From assembly GCA_045650185.1 (NCBI GenBank), contig JAZRQY010000004.1, forward strand, positions 1 to 50,927: a stretch of DNA of 50,927 nt, read 5' to 3'. The translations under genes were made by a program, and so were the position numbers. Below, one piece after another: positions 32,522-41,740 of this stretch; within the stretch, counting starts at the first letter, position 1; every line of letters begins with the position of its first letter. The stretch is from Scatosoma sp045650185. GTDB lineage: Bacteria > Bacillota > Clostridia > Christensenellales > Borkfalkiaceae. The notes below the pieces were generated by a model, which saw only the letters and a program-made list of their open reading frames with translations, made no database searches and had not been told where the DNA came from.

Positions 32522-34291
32522 ATGGGAAATGGTAAAAAAACATTTGCAAAAGTAGGGGCTACGGTGATGGCGGCAACGTCGTTGTTTAGCTTCGCTGGTT
32601 GTGGCTTTACGGGCGACGACAGCAACAAGACGCACATCATGATCGAGAACTTCGGTGGTGGCATTGGCGTACAGTGGCTGAACAATGCGATTTCGGACTT
32701 CATGGATCACATCGGTGACAAGCAGTACGAAGAAGGTAAGCCTGTTTTCATCGAAGTGGTTAGAAACGACACGGGCGTTCACTGCGACAACATTCAGTCG
32801 AGTGGTTCGCACATGTTCTTCTTCCAGGAGCCGTACACCAAATTGTACAACCTGATTCAGAGCGGCGCGTTCATGGAAATAACTGACATCGTTCGTGACG
32901 AAACGTTGGAGGAATTCGGTGAAGTAGGCGTGACGATTGAAAGCAAGATGAGGGAAGAATATCGCTTCGCAATGCAGGGTACCGGCGACTACGCTAACAA
33001 GTACTATATGTTGCCTGGCCACGAATCGTATTCGGCTGTATCGTACGACATGGATTTGTTCACGGAAAAGGGCTTCTACCTTGCAACGGAAGGTGGCTCC
33101 TTCGAACACACCAGCACGCTGTTGAACAACAAGAAGTTCTACTTTACCGACTTGGATGCAGAAAAGACGGTAGGTAACGACGGTATTGCTGGTACGGACG
33201 ACGACGGTATGCCTACGACGTTGGATGAAATGGTTGCAATGTGCGAATACATCAAGAGTAACGGTGTATCTCCCTTCAGCGCACCCGGTGGTCACATCGA
33301 CTACGCAAACCACTTGATTGAAGCTCTGTGGACGGCGCTTGCTGGTTACGAACAGAGAGCGGCTGTTGCCACGATGGACGGCGAGGTTGACTGGGTAACT
33401 GGTCTTTCGGGCGTAGAACTTTGGAAAGGTACGGGTATTAAGGTGCCTGTAACTGAAAGGGCGACGGTTACCGAAGAAACGGGTTACAAGGCAATCAACC
33501 AGGCTGGTAGATATTATGCATTCGCATTCATGGAATTGGCATATCAGCAGGGCTGGTTCTACGATCAATACGCTAACCCCGACTACAACCACAAATCGGC
33601 AATGCGTTCGTTCGTATTGAACGGCTTGGGTGACTACGATTTCCTTGCTTCTCACGTAGAAGGTACGTACTGGTACAACGAGGCTGAAAGCTACGGCTTG
33701 TTCAACGACTACAAAACCTATTCGGGTGGTAAGGAAGTTAAGAACATTGGTTATTGGCATATGCCTACCTCTATCGACGGCGAAGTAGTAACCAGTGAGG
33801 CAAACAAGAGAGAGGAAGCTGCAACCAACAACTACACCTCTACCGCCGTGATCAACGGCAACATGGACGACCGTCCCGGTAATGAAGGCAAGATTGAGCT
33901 TTGTAAGGACTTCATGAAGTTCTTGTACACCGAGAAAGGATTGAGAAATTATACCAAAACCACGGGTGTACCCAAGGCGTTGATGCAGTATGACATTATG
34001 AATAATGAGGTTCTCAACGAGCTTGATCCTTATCAGAAGACGGTTATGAGATTGCGCGCGAACAACCGTATTGTTAACCAGTACGGCGACAGCGATATGT
34101 ACCGTAACTTCTCGACGATGTTCGTATACTCCGTATCCGGTCCCGGCTACGCGCCCATCGTTGGTACGACTGAATTCTCGTCCATCTTGATGGTATTCCA
34201 TAACAAGCCTAGCGAAAACGCTTGGACGATGTTCACCCTCACGGGTCAGACGGACGGCACCTGGGCAGAAAAACTTTCGCAACTTAAGTAA
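32522..34291 (+). CDS. ABC transporter sugar-binding lipoprotein
   Basis: The start at 32522 follows AAAGAGGTG; the product is 589 aa. A lipoprotein signal (lipobox SFAGC, Cys about residue 28) anchors it outside the membrane. The body is a large extracellular binding protein of the family 1/carbohydrate type: HIMIENFGGGIGVQWLNNAISDF, then MLPGHESYSAVSYDMDLFTEKGF and a C-terminal FTLTGQTDGTW. It captures an oligosaccharide for the two permeases directly downstream. No ATPase gene is nearby; such systems often share a MsiK-type ATPase encoded elsewhere. Confidence 0.85.
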   Translation: MGNGKKTFAKVGATVMAATSLFSFAGCGFTGDDSNKTHIMIENFGGGIGVQWLNNAISDFMDHIGDKQYEEGKPVFIEVVRNDTGVHCDNIQSSGSHMFFFQEPYTKLYNLIQSGAFMEITDIVRDETLEEFGEVGVTIESKMREEYRFAMQGTGDYANKYYMLPGHESYSAVSYDMDLFTEKGFYLATEGGSFEHTSTLLNNKKFYFTDLDAEKTVGNDGIAGTDDDGMPTTLDEMVAMCEYIKSNGVSPFSAPGGHIDYANHLIEALWTALAGYEQRAAVATMDGEVDWVTGLSGVELWKGTGIKVPVTERATVTEETGYKAINQAGRYYAFAFMELAYQQGWFYDQYANPDYNHKSAMRSFVLNGLGDYDFLASHVEGTYWYNEAESYGLFNDYKTYSGGKEVKNIGYWHMPTSIDGEVVTSEANKREEAATNNYTSTAVINGNMDDRPGNEGKIELCKDFMKFLYTEKGLRNYTKTTGVPKALMQYDIMNNEVLNELDPYQKTVMRLRANNRIVNQYGDSDMYRNFSTMFVYSVSGPGYAPIVGTTEFSSILMVFHNKPSENAWTMFTLTGQTDGTWAEKLSQLK

Positions 34292-34309
34292 ATTTTAGGA
34301 GATTACTTT

Positions 34310-35275
34310 ATGAACGTTAGAACGAATGAAAACGGGGGGACGGAGAAGCGGGTTAATCATCGTAAGATAAGAAGAAACCTGTTCTTTGCTGCCTTGGTTA
34401 CTTTGCCCGTTTTACAGTTTTGTATTTGCTACATATACGTGAATCTTAATTCCTTTGTGTTGGCATTTCAATCCTATAAAATGGATGACGGTTACGTCAT
34501 CACCTTTGCAGGATTAGACAACTTTGATAAAGCCCTCACTATCCTTACGGATAGTGCAGGCTTGGCAAGATTTGGTAACTCGCTGCAGCTGTTCTTCTGG
34601 ACGACTTGCGTTGGTTTGACGCTTGCGTTGCTCTTCTCTTACTATATTTATAAGAAGTATCCGATGGGCGAACTGTTCCGCGTGGTTCTGTTCTTGCCGA
34701 AGATTATGTCGGGCGTTATCTTCTGTATGTTGTATCAGTTCATTACGAACGGCGTTTTGAATGAAATTAGACAGTCCTGGTTTCAAATGGAGCCGATTAT
34801 GGGTGGTCTTTTGAAAGATCAGGATGCGGCTTTACCTGCAGTTTTGTTCTTTACCGTTTGGGTTGGCTTTGGTGTCAACGTATTGATGTTCAGCGGCTCG
34901 ATGAGCGGTATCGACGAATCGATCGTGGAATCGGCGCAGCTTGACGGCGCGAACGCGTTGCAGGAATTCATCTTCATCACCGTGCCGATGATTTGGCCGA
35001 CCTTCGTTTCCTTCTTGACGATTAACTTCGCGGGTATCTTCACCGACCAAATGCATTTGCATACCTTCTACGGTCCCAAGACCGGTGTAGAAAATCTGGA
35101 AACGTTCGGGTATTACCTGTACGTAAAATCCAGTGTGGGCGATTTGGTCGACGACACTAACGGCCCGACCTTCTCCGTACTTGCTGCGATTGGTTTGTGC
35201 ATGACGGCGGTTATGTTGCCTGCGACGATCCTGATGAGAAAGGGCTTGCGCAAATTTGGGCCGAGCGCGGACTAA
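34310..35275 (+). CDS. ABC sugar permease (MalF type)
   Basis: A 321-aa inner-membrane protein with six or so hydrophobic segments and the ATPase-contact EAA loop ESAQLDGANALQEFIFITVPMIW (about residues 205-227). It pairs with the next gene, as usual for carbohydrate ABC importers. TTAGGAGA precedes the ATG, 19 bases after the binding protein. Confidence 0.9.
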   Translation: MNVRTNENGGTEKRVNHRKIRRNLFFAALVTLPVLQFCICYIYVNLNSFVLAFQSYKMDDGYVITFAGLDNFDKALTILTDSAGLARFGNSLQLFFWTTCVGLTLALLFSYYIYKKYPMGELFRVVLFLPKIMSGVIFCMLYQFITNGVLNEIRQSWFQMEPIMGGLLKDQDAALPAVLFFTVWVGFGVNVLMFSGSMSGIDESIVESAQLDGANALQEFIFITVPMIWPTFVSFLTINFAGIFTDQMHLHTFYGPKTGVENLETFGYYLYVKSSVGDLVDDTNGPTFSVLAAIGLCMTAVMLPATILMRKGLRKFGPSAD

Positions 35276-35287
35276 TGGAGGACGATT

Positions 35288-36268
35288 ATGAAGAAAAAAG
35301 AAACTTCTGTTGTAAATAAAATATTCGTCATCTCCCTCTGCGTTTTGCTCAGCCTTTACGCGCTGTCGATGATTATGACTCTTGTTTGGGGCTTCATGAC
35401 CTCGTTGAAGAATCCGATGGAATTGGAAGGTAAAAACCCGAACTGGCTCGGCTTCCCCATATTGGATGAGTCGAAAACCACGAACAGTATCAAGCACTTC
35501 TTTGAGTTTGAAAACTACGCGACTATTTTCAAGAACTACGACCGTTATAAGAGCCGTGTGTACACGAAAAGATCTGCGTACTATGCATTCGGGGGTACGC
35601 AATTGATACCTGCTCCTCCTAGCAACTACGCTCCCACGTTGCTCGACGTTGCGATGAATACCATCGTTTATACGGCTATTGGTTCTATTTTGCATACCGT
35701 TATCCCCGCCATCGTAGCGTATGCGTGTGTGAAATACGACAACCCCGTGGCTAAGATAATCACCGGCGCGGCGCTGTTTGCATTGACGACCCCTATCATC
35801 GGTGCGCAAGCGTCCATGTTGACGATGCTCCGCAACCTTGCGTTGTACGATACCATCTGGGGTTATCTGTTGCAGAAGGCAGGCTTTGGTGGAACGTACT
35901 TCTTCGTATTCCTTGCGTTCTATCAGTCCGTTCCCGATTCCTTCTCGGAAGCGGCGGAAATTGACGGTGCGTCGCAGTTCCATATTTTGGTGAAGATTAT
36001 CATCCCTCTGTCTATCAAGACGCTCTCGACGGTATTCTTGATTCAGTTCATCCATTTCTGGAACGACTATCAGACGGCAAACTTGTATATGCCCAGCCAT
36101 CCTACGATTGCATTCTTCGTTTGGAAGATGACTCAGTTGAGTGACCTTGCCGAACCTACCTTACAGATTGCAACCACGATGATGTTGGCTCTTCCGATTT
36201 TGATTGCGTTCATCTTCTTGAAAGATAAATTGATGGGCAACGTCAGCATGGGCGGTTTGAAGCAATAA
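35288..36268 (+). CDS. ABC sugar permease (MalG type)
   Basis: A 326-aa membrane protein with six predicted membrane segments and EAA loop EAAEIDGASQFHILVKIIIPLS (about 218-239). It is 12 bases after the first permease with TGGAGGA, forming the heterodimeric channel. A periplasm-facing insertion (about 55-115) is longer than in typical MalG. Confidence 0.9.
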   Translation: MKKKETSVVNKIFVISLCVLLSLYALSMIMTLVWGFMTSLKNPMELEGKNPNWLGFPILDESKTTNSIKHFFEFENYATIFKNYDRYKSRVYTKRSAYYAFGGTQLIPAPPSNYAPTLLDVAMNTIVYTAIGSILHTVIPAIVAYACVKYDNPVAKIITGAALFALTTPIIGAQASMLTMLRNLALYDTIWGYLLQKAGFGGTYFFVFLAFYQSVPDSFSEAAEIDGASQFHILVKIIIPLSIKTLSTVFLIQFIHFWNDYQTANLYMPSHPTIAFFVWKMTQLSDLAEPTLQIATTMMLALPILIAFIFLKDKLMGNVSMGGLKQ

Positions 36269-36310
36269 TCAGATACAAACAGTCGAAATAAAACGACTGG
36301 GAAATGGGTG

Positions 36311-36385
36311 TTGCGTTTCCTCTAAAATCTATTATAATTAAATGACGCACGCACGTGTATGCGATGGCGCACGCACGTGTATGCG
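36311..36385 (+). promoter_or_regulatory. Internal promoter with duplicated palindromic operator
   Basis: TTGCGT (36311-36316), 16 bases, TATAAT (36333-36338). Just downstream are two identical 18-bp copies of CGCACGCACGTGTATGCG at 36346-36363 and 36368-36385, 22 bases apart (about two helical turns). Each has an ACGCA/TGCGT inverted repeat. A dimeric regulator bound here could control the three secreted-protein genes. Confidence 0.6.
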
Positions 36386-36436
36386 TAGAGGTTATAATCA
36401 ACACAAACAAATAATATAAGGAGAAAACACAAAACA

Positions 36437-39400
36437 ATGCAAAAAAGACGGTTTAAATGGATAGCGGCCGCTTGTTCCTTGCTTCTTGTTGCGTCAACGG
36501 GTGCTGCAGCAGTATCCGAAATGTGGAATAAGATTCCCGTTGCTGGCGCTTACGAAGTTTTGCTTGAAAACGAAACTGAGTTGCAAGAAACGTATACTTT
36601 GGGTGGTTCGCTGACGATTCCTGCTGGCTCGATTGAAGGCGTACCTGCAAGCAGCTACGTGGTTCAATATCCCAGCGGAAAAGTATCCTCCGCCTCTACG
36701 ATTGAGTTGACGGAACTTGGTATCTACAAGATTACGTGGTATGCGAACGTGGGTGGAAAAATGGTTTCTGCAACCAGAACCTTCAAAGTAACGCAGGGTG
36801 CTTACACCATCGACGGTGCGGTCGAGGTAGAAGAGATGGATTACCTTGAAAAGCACAATGACGTGAGTGGTATTAAGCTCACCTTCGAGCCTGAATCCAC
36901 CTTCTACTACAACAAGGCGGTTGACTTGAATAACGCAGGTTCCTTCGCGCACGTATATCCTTTCTTCGGAATGAAGGATCTTCAGAAAAACTTGGGCGAA
37001 TATTCGAATCCCGAATTGACCTCGACGGACAAGAAGAAAATGGCCGCAGAATTCAAATACGAAGAAGAGGCAAGAAATTATATCATCACGTTGACTGACT
37101 GTTATGATTCTTCCAATACGGTTACCATCGATTTGGAATGGATGGATGGTAAAATCCGTTGGAACTTCAGCGCAAATCCTGTAGGACAGAAAGCGCACGG
37201 TCTCCGCGGTCCTTTGGCAGAGGAAAAAATCAGCGAAACTTCGATTAAGGTCGGCGAGGAATATTACAGAGTTGATATGGCTCCTAGCGAAGGACACATC
37301 AACGCAAACATCGTTGACGCTCATACGGTTACGGCTGGTGTTGGAATGGGCACGACCTGTGCCGGCTTCGAGCTTCGTTATGACGTTGAAACGAATGGCG
37401 TATATATAACCTACACGAGGGCGACGGTTAAATACGAAACGAAGAAAGAGTCCTATACGCGTGAAGAGAAGCTGATTGCGGATCTTGACAACACGGACAT
37501 TTATCCTGGTAATACCTTCAAGGGCTTTACCACGGGCGAGGTTTACTTAAGCTTTACCGCAAAGACCTTCACGGGCAATAAGGCGCATATGGAAATTTCT
37601 TCCATTGGCGGCAAGACCGGCAGCGATATCCTCGCGGACGAACCGGATACCTTAGTGCCTCAGATTCAGATCGACGAATCGATGCGCACGATGAAGAAGA
37701 TTGCGCTCGGGGAAGAGATTACCATTCCTGATGCAACTGCGCTGGACTTGAACCTTCCCTACGGCACGATTGCAGACGTTGCGGTATACCACTTGTACGA
37801 TCCCAACAAGACGAACGTACGTGAGTCCTTGACGGCAGATAACAAATTTAAGCCGACGAAACTTGGCGCGTACACCGTCGTTTATACGGCAACGGATAGA
37901 AACGGCAACGTTGGTGAGGCAACCGTGACTTTGCAGTGTCAGAACGGTAGCAATAATAAGGCGATTGATATGACGGTGGCTGAAACCGCGTCTGCTGAAG
38001 CTGGTAGCTACTGGACGATTCCTACCCCTTCGATTAAAGGTCTGTATACCGATCGTTCTGCGGTAAAGGTTTCCGTAACCGATGCGGACGGTAAGTCTGT
38101 GGCGGTTGAGGATAATCAGGTGTTCTTGGGCGGCGTTATGGATTATACCGTTACCTACACCTATGAAACTCCTTACAAGACCTATACGGCAACAACCGTA
38201 GTAACGGCGACGGCTTCCGATAACGTACGTTTTGAAAAGCCCGTATTGCCTGTATACTTCATCAAGGGTGCAACCTATACGTTGGATAATGCAACTGCCT
38301 ACACGTATACGGCGAAAGATGCTACTGCTATGGGTGCGAACGTAAGTATAATTGCAATCCAAGCAGACGGTACTCAACAGGAAATTCCGTCGAACATCAA
38401 GGCGGTTACTATTCCTGCTTGCAATACGCTGAAACTTAAATACGAATACAACGGCGTTGTAGAATATTCGGAAGAAATTCAGGTATTGGACGTTGGCTAT
38501 GACGGCGAATTTTCGATCGTTGACTACTTCCACGATGCGAAAGGCGTAGTTACGAAAGCAGCTAGCACGCAGGCTATGCAGTACGTTACAAACGCTTCGG
38601 CAACCAACGCTACGCTGGAATATATCAACGTATTGTCCTTGTCGAAATTCAAATTGGACTACACCTTGAACAGCCAGCTGAATGACGTGACGTACAACGC
38701 GCCCGGCGCAGTAGTACTGACCTTGACGGATTACTATAACAGAAACAATCAAGTCAAGCTTCGTTTTACGCAAACGAATACCGGCGGCATGAAGGTAGAA
38801 TTGAACGGCACGCAGGTTGGTACGAGTACCCAAAGCTTTATGGACGTAAAGGCGATGCTTTCCTATCAGTCCGGTGTGTTCATGATTAGCGGCGTGAAAT
38901 GCGCATGGGAAAATAACTTTACCAGCGACAAGATTCTGTTCAAGATTGAGTTGGAAAAACTCACTGGTCCAACCTCTATTAGAATCAGCTCCCTTTCGGG
39001 TAAAACGTTTGCTCTTAATAGAGAAGGCAGAACGCAGCCTGATATCATCGTTTCTAACTCGAACATCGGTTACCACAACTACGGTGAAGTTATCACCGTC
39101 GTTCGCCCGACCATCAACGATATCTTCTCGCCCTACGTAGAAAGCGGTTTGAGCGTGAAAGTGCTGGATCCCAGCGGAACGCCCGTAACGTCGGTTGACG
39201 GTGTACTTCTGGATGGTACCTGCCCTGTGGATAGAGAATATCAGGTAAAACTGACGCAAGAGGGTGCTTACAGCATTCAGTACGTTTACAAGAACCAGAA
39301 AAATCTGGAAAACCGATTCATCGGTGGTCCTACCGTTCTGAACCCGAACGCCCCCGTATTGTTGGTAGAGGGTAAGACGGAAGGTCAGCAGGATAAGGCT

Positions 39401-39631
39401 TCTTTGGGCGACACCATTACGGCTGCTCCTTACACCGTTTCCGATGATGATACCACCGGAAATGACCTGAAGCATTGGTGCTCCGTAATCTATCCTTCGG
39501 GCGTACTGAAGATGATAAAGAGCGGTGCTACCTTCCAGGCAACGGAGAAGGGCACCTACGTGGTATTCTATTCTGCTTATGACGCGATAGGTAACACCTC
39601 GACGTTTACCTACACAATCAAAGTATCTTAA
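36437..39631 (+). CDS. Large secreted Ig-like/lectin-like protein
   Basis: A 1064-aa exported protein: signal peptide about 1-25 (KWIAAACSLLLVASTGAAA). Two related beta-sandwich regions are present (about 115-390 and 690-870, each ending in ISSIGGKTG or ISSLSGKTF), like LamG or concanavalin-type folds. Ig-like domains lie between and after (DLNLPYGTIADVAVYHLYDPN...LGAYTVVYTATDRNGNVGEATVTL, and a similar one at the C-terminus). There is no catalytic motif, lipobox or sortase signal. It probably binds glycan on the cell surface for the uptake system upstream. The gene has a good AAGGAG site. Confidence 0.65.
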   Translation: MQKRRFKWIAAACSLLLVASTGAAAVSEMWNKIPVAGAYEVLLENETELQETYTLGGSLTIPAGSIEGVPASSYVVQYPSGKVSSASTIELTELGIYKITWYANVGGKMVSATRTFKVTQGAYTIDGAVEVEEMDYLEKHNDVSGIKLTFEPESTFYYNKAVDLNNAGSFAHVYPFFGMKDLQKNLGEYSNPELTSTDKKKMAAEFKYEEEARNYIITLTDCYDSSNTVTIDLEWMDGKIRWNFSANPVGQKAHGLRGPLAEEKISETSIKVGEEYYRVDMAPSEGHINANIVDAHTVTAGVGMGTTCAGFELRYDVETNGVYITYTRATVKYETKKESYTREEKLIADLDNTDIYPGNTFKGFTTGEVYLSFTAKTFTGNKAHMEISSIGGKTGSDILADEPDTLVPQIQIDESMRTMKKIALGEEITIPDATALDLNLPYGTIADVAVYHLYDPNKTNVRESLTADNKFKPTKLGAYTVVYTATDRNGNVGEATVTLQCQNGSNNKAIDMTVAETASAEAGSYWTIPTPSIKGLYTDRSAVKVSVTDADGKSVAVEDNQVFLGGVMDYTVTYTYETPYKTYTATTVVTATASDNVRFEKPVLPVYFIKGATYTLDNATAYTYTAKDATAMGANVSIIAIQADGTQQEIPSNIKAVTIPACNTLKLKYEYNGVVEYSEEIQVLDVGYDGEFSIVDYFHDAKGVVTKAASTQAMQYVTNASATNATLEYINVLSLSKFKLDYTLNSQLNDVTYNAPGAVVLTLTDYYNRNNQVKLRFTQTNTGGMKVELNGTQVGTSTQSFMDVKAMLSYQSGVFMISGVKCAWENNFTSDKILFKIELEKLTGPTSIRISSLSGKTFALNREGRTQPDIIVSNSNIGYHNYGEVITVVRPTINDIFSPYVESGLSVKVLDPSGTPVTSVDGVLLDGTCPVDREYQVKLTQEGAYSIQYVYKNQKNLENRFIGGPTVLNPNAPVLLVEGKTEGQQDKASLGDTITAAPYTVSDDDTTGNDLKHWCSVIYPSGVLKMIKSGATFQATEKGTYVVFYSAYDAIGNTSTFTYTIKVS

Positions 39632-39645
39632 AGGAGGCATGCAAC

Positions 39646-41730
39646 GTGAATAAGAAATTTAAATTGACAGCATTGGCGTTGAGTGCCTTATCGTTGGCAA
39701 CCGTAGGGCTTACCGCATGTAAGCCCGAGAACGACTCCGCAAAGGAAGCCGTGGTATACAACGGAACGCATATCTATACTGCGCCGGATACAGACAAGTA
39801 CTTAGTGCAGAACGGCAAAACAGAGTACACCTTGGTCGTTCCTGAGAGAAGTACCTCGACGGAACGTATTGCAAGAACGGAATTTGCCGACCTCTTCAAG
39901 GACGCAACGGACATCGTCATCAACGTTAAAACGGACGCTGAAGTTACGGATGCTACTACGGGGAAATACATTTCCTTAGGTAGAACGAAGTTGCTGAAGA
40001 AATCGGGTATTACGGTTGACCAAAAAGAGGTGGACTACGACGGACACAAAATTAAAACGGTAGACGACGACATTTATCTTTGCGGCGGTGCGGATGAAGG
40101 TACGATATTCTCGGTATACACGTTCATGAACATAACCTTCAACTACGAAACGTACTACTTCGATTGCATGGAAATCGAGCATACGTCCGAAAAGAAGTTG
40201 AAGAACTACGACGTGACGGACATTCCCGACTTCAAATTCCGTGGCCGCAGTAACGACGTTACCTCGTACGAGTCTCCGGACTACGATGAAAACATGTTCG
40301 CTTGGCGTTTACGCTACTACGGCAAAGAGGGTACGCGTGGCTACTACTGGACGCCGATCCACGAAGTATGGTGGAACATGTCCGAGGGTGGTAAAGGTGC
40401 AAGTACGAACATCAACCGTTGGTTCCCGGAATACTTGTACAACAACCCTGACGAGCCTACGGTTACGATGCCGGACGGCACGGAACGTAAAGTTTACTAT
40501 CCCGAGTGGTTCTCCACGATGGGTACCGAGCAGGTTTGCTTCAGCGCACACGGCGATCCCGAGGCATACGAAGCAATGATAAACGAGGCGTTTGAAAAAG
40601 TAAAGGCGCACCTCAACTACTATACGCCTGACAAGTATCCTCAGTACAAAGTATATTCCATGACGCACATGGACAACACGAACTACTGCAGATGCGCAGA
40701 ATGTAGAAGAATCTCTTCCTACTACGGTGATTCGCAGGCAGCGATTCAGGTTATCTTCATGAACGACCTTGCGAAGCTTGTAGACGAGTACATGGAAGAA
40801 GGAAGGAAGAATAATGAGCTGTACTACAGAGAAGACTTCCATTTGTTGTTCTTCGCGTACAACCACAACTTCACGCCTCCTGCAAAGTACAACACGAAGA
40901 CCAAGCAGTACGAACCGATCGACGACAAAGTAAAAGTAAGCGATAGATTGATTGCATGGTTCTGCCGTGAAGGTGACGGTCAGGAAATCTTCACGGACGG
41001 CAAGAACGAGATGTGTCTTAACTCATTGGACGGCTGGTCGGCATGCGCGAACAACATCTACTACTGGGACTATGGTACGAACTTCAAGAACTATATGTTC
41101 CCCTTGGATAGATGGCAATATGCTACCCCTGAGATGTATGCGTACTACTGCAACAAGAGTGATAGATACTGGTTCACTCAGTTGCAAGATAGTAACACCG
41201 CCCCCAACACGGCTTGGCACAACCTGAAGGCATATCTCGAGGCAAAACTTGCATGGAACACCTCGCTGAACATGGACGAGTTGATTAACAACTGGTTCAA
41301 GGCGATGTTCAAGGAAGCGGCGCCTGCGATGTTGAACGTATTCTATTCGGTACGTGCATATCAGCAGTATCTACTTAAAGGTAACCTTGACCTTGGCTTA
41401 ACGGCAGACGGTTCGGTATCCATTGACAGACCTGAATACTGGCCTGTTGCAATGGTAAAGGGTTGGTTGGATCAGATGGACGCGGCGAAGGAAGCAGTAG
41501 CTCGTTATCAGATTATCGATCCTGAACTGTACGATCTGGTTTGCTCGCATATCGAAACGGAAGCAATCAGTAACCTGTATATTATCTTGGAATTCCACGG
41601 TTACAGTATTTCCGCAAAGGATAGAAAAGAATACATTCAGCGTTTGAACAATGACGTTAGATGGTTAGATCTTAACACTATGCGCGTTACTTCTAAAGTA
41701 TTGTTCACCGGCTGGTTGGCAGGATTATAA
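39646..41730 (+). CDS. DUF4838-like glycoside-hydrolase-type lipoprotein
   Basis: A 694-aa lipoprotein (GTG start, AAGGAGG; lipobox LTAC, Cys about residue 25). The N-terminal part (about 30-180) looks like the small domain preceding GH67-like and GH84-like enzymes (TLVVPERSTSTERIARTEFADLF, YLCGGADEGTIFSVYTFM). The central part resembles DUF4838 (DIPDFKFRGRSND, YYWTPIHEVWWNM, CRCAECRRISSYYGDSQAAIQVIFMNDLAKLVDEY) with a barrel-like core. DUF4838 proteins are predicted carbohydrate-active enzymes; the substrate is unknown. It lies 15 bases after the Ig-like gene and 10 before the next. Confidence 0.75.
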   Translation: MNKKFKLTALALSALSLATVGLTACKPENDSAKEAVVYNGTHIYTAPDTDKYLVQNGKTEYTLVVPERSTSTERIARTEFADLFKDATDIVINVKTDAEVTDATTGKYISLGRTKLLKKSGITVDQKEVDYDGHKIKTVDDDIYLCGGADEGTIFSVYTFMNITFNYETYYFDCMEIEHTSEKKLKNYDVTDIPDFKFRGRSNDVTSYESPDYDENMFAWRLRYYGKEGTRGYYWTPIHEVWWNMSEGGKGASTNINRWFPEYLYNNPDEPTVTMPDGTERKVYYPEWFSTMGTEQVCFSAHGDPEAYEAMINEAFEKVKAHLNYYTPDKYPQYKVYSMTHMDNTNYCRCAECRRISSYYGDSQAAIQVIFMNDLAKLVDEYMEEGRKNNELYYREDFHLLFFAYNHNFTPPAKYNTKTKQYEPIDDKVKVSDRLIAWFCREGDGQEIFTDGKNEMCLNSLDGWSACANNIYYWDYGTNFKNYMFPLDRWQYATPEMYAYYCNKSDRYWFTQLQDSNTAPNTAWHNLKAYLEAKLAWNTSLNMDELINNWFKAMFKEAAPAMLNVFYSVRAYQQYLLKGNLDLGLTADGSVSIDRPEYWPVAMVKGWLDQMDAAKEAVARYQIIDPELYDLVCSHIETEAISNLYIILEFHGYSISAKDRKEYIQRLNNDVRWLDLNTMRVTSKVLFTGWLAGL

Positions 41731-41740
41731 GGAGGAATAA

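Noticed and set aside
32435..34282. 615-aa ORF antisense to the sugar-binding lipoprotein gene
   Set aside because: It lies wholly opposite a well-supported gene, is Val/Arg/His-rich and lacks a signal or start site; a codon-bias shadow.
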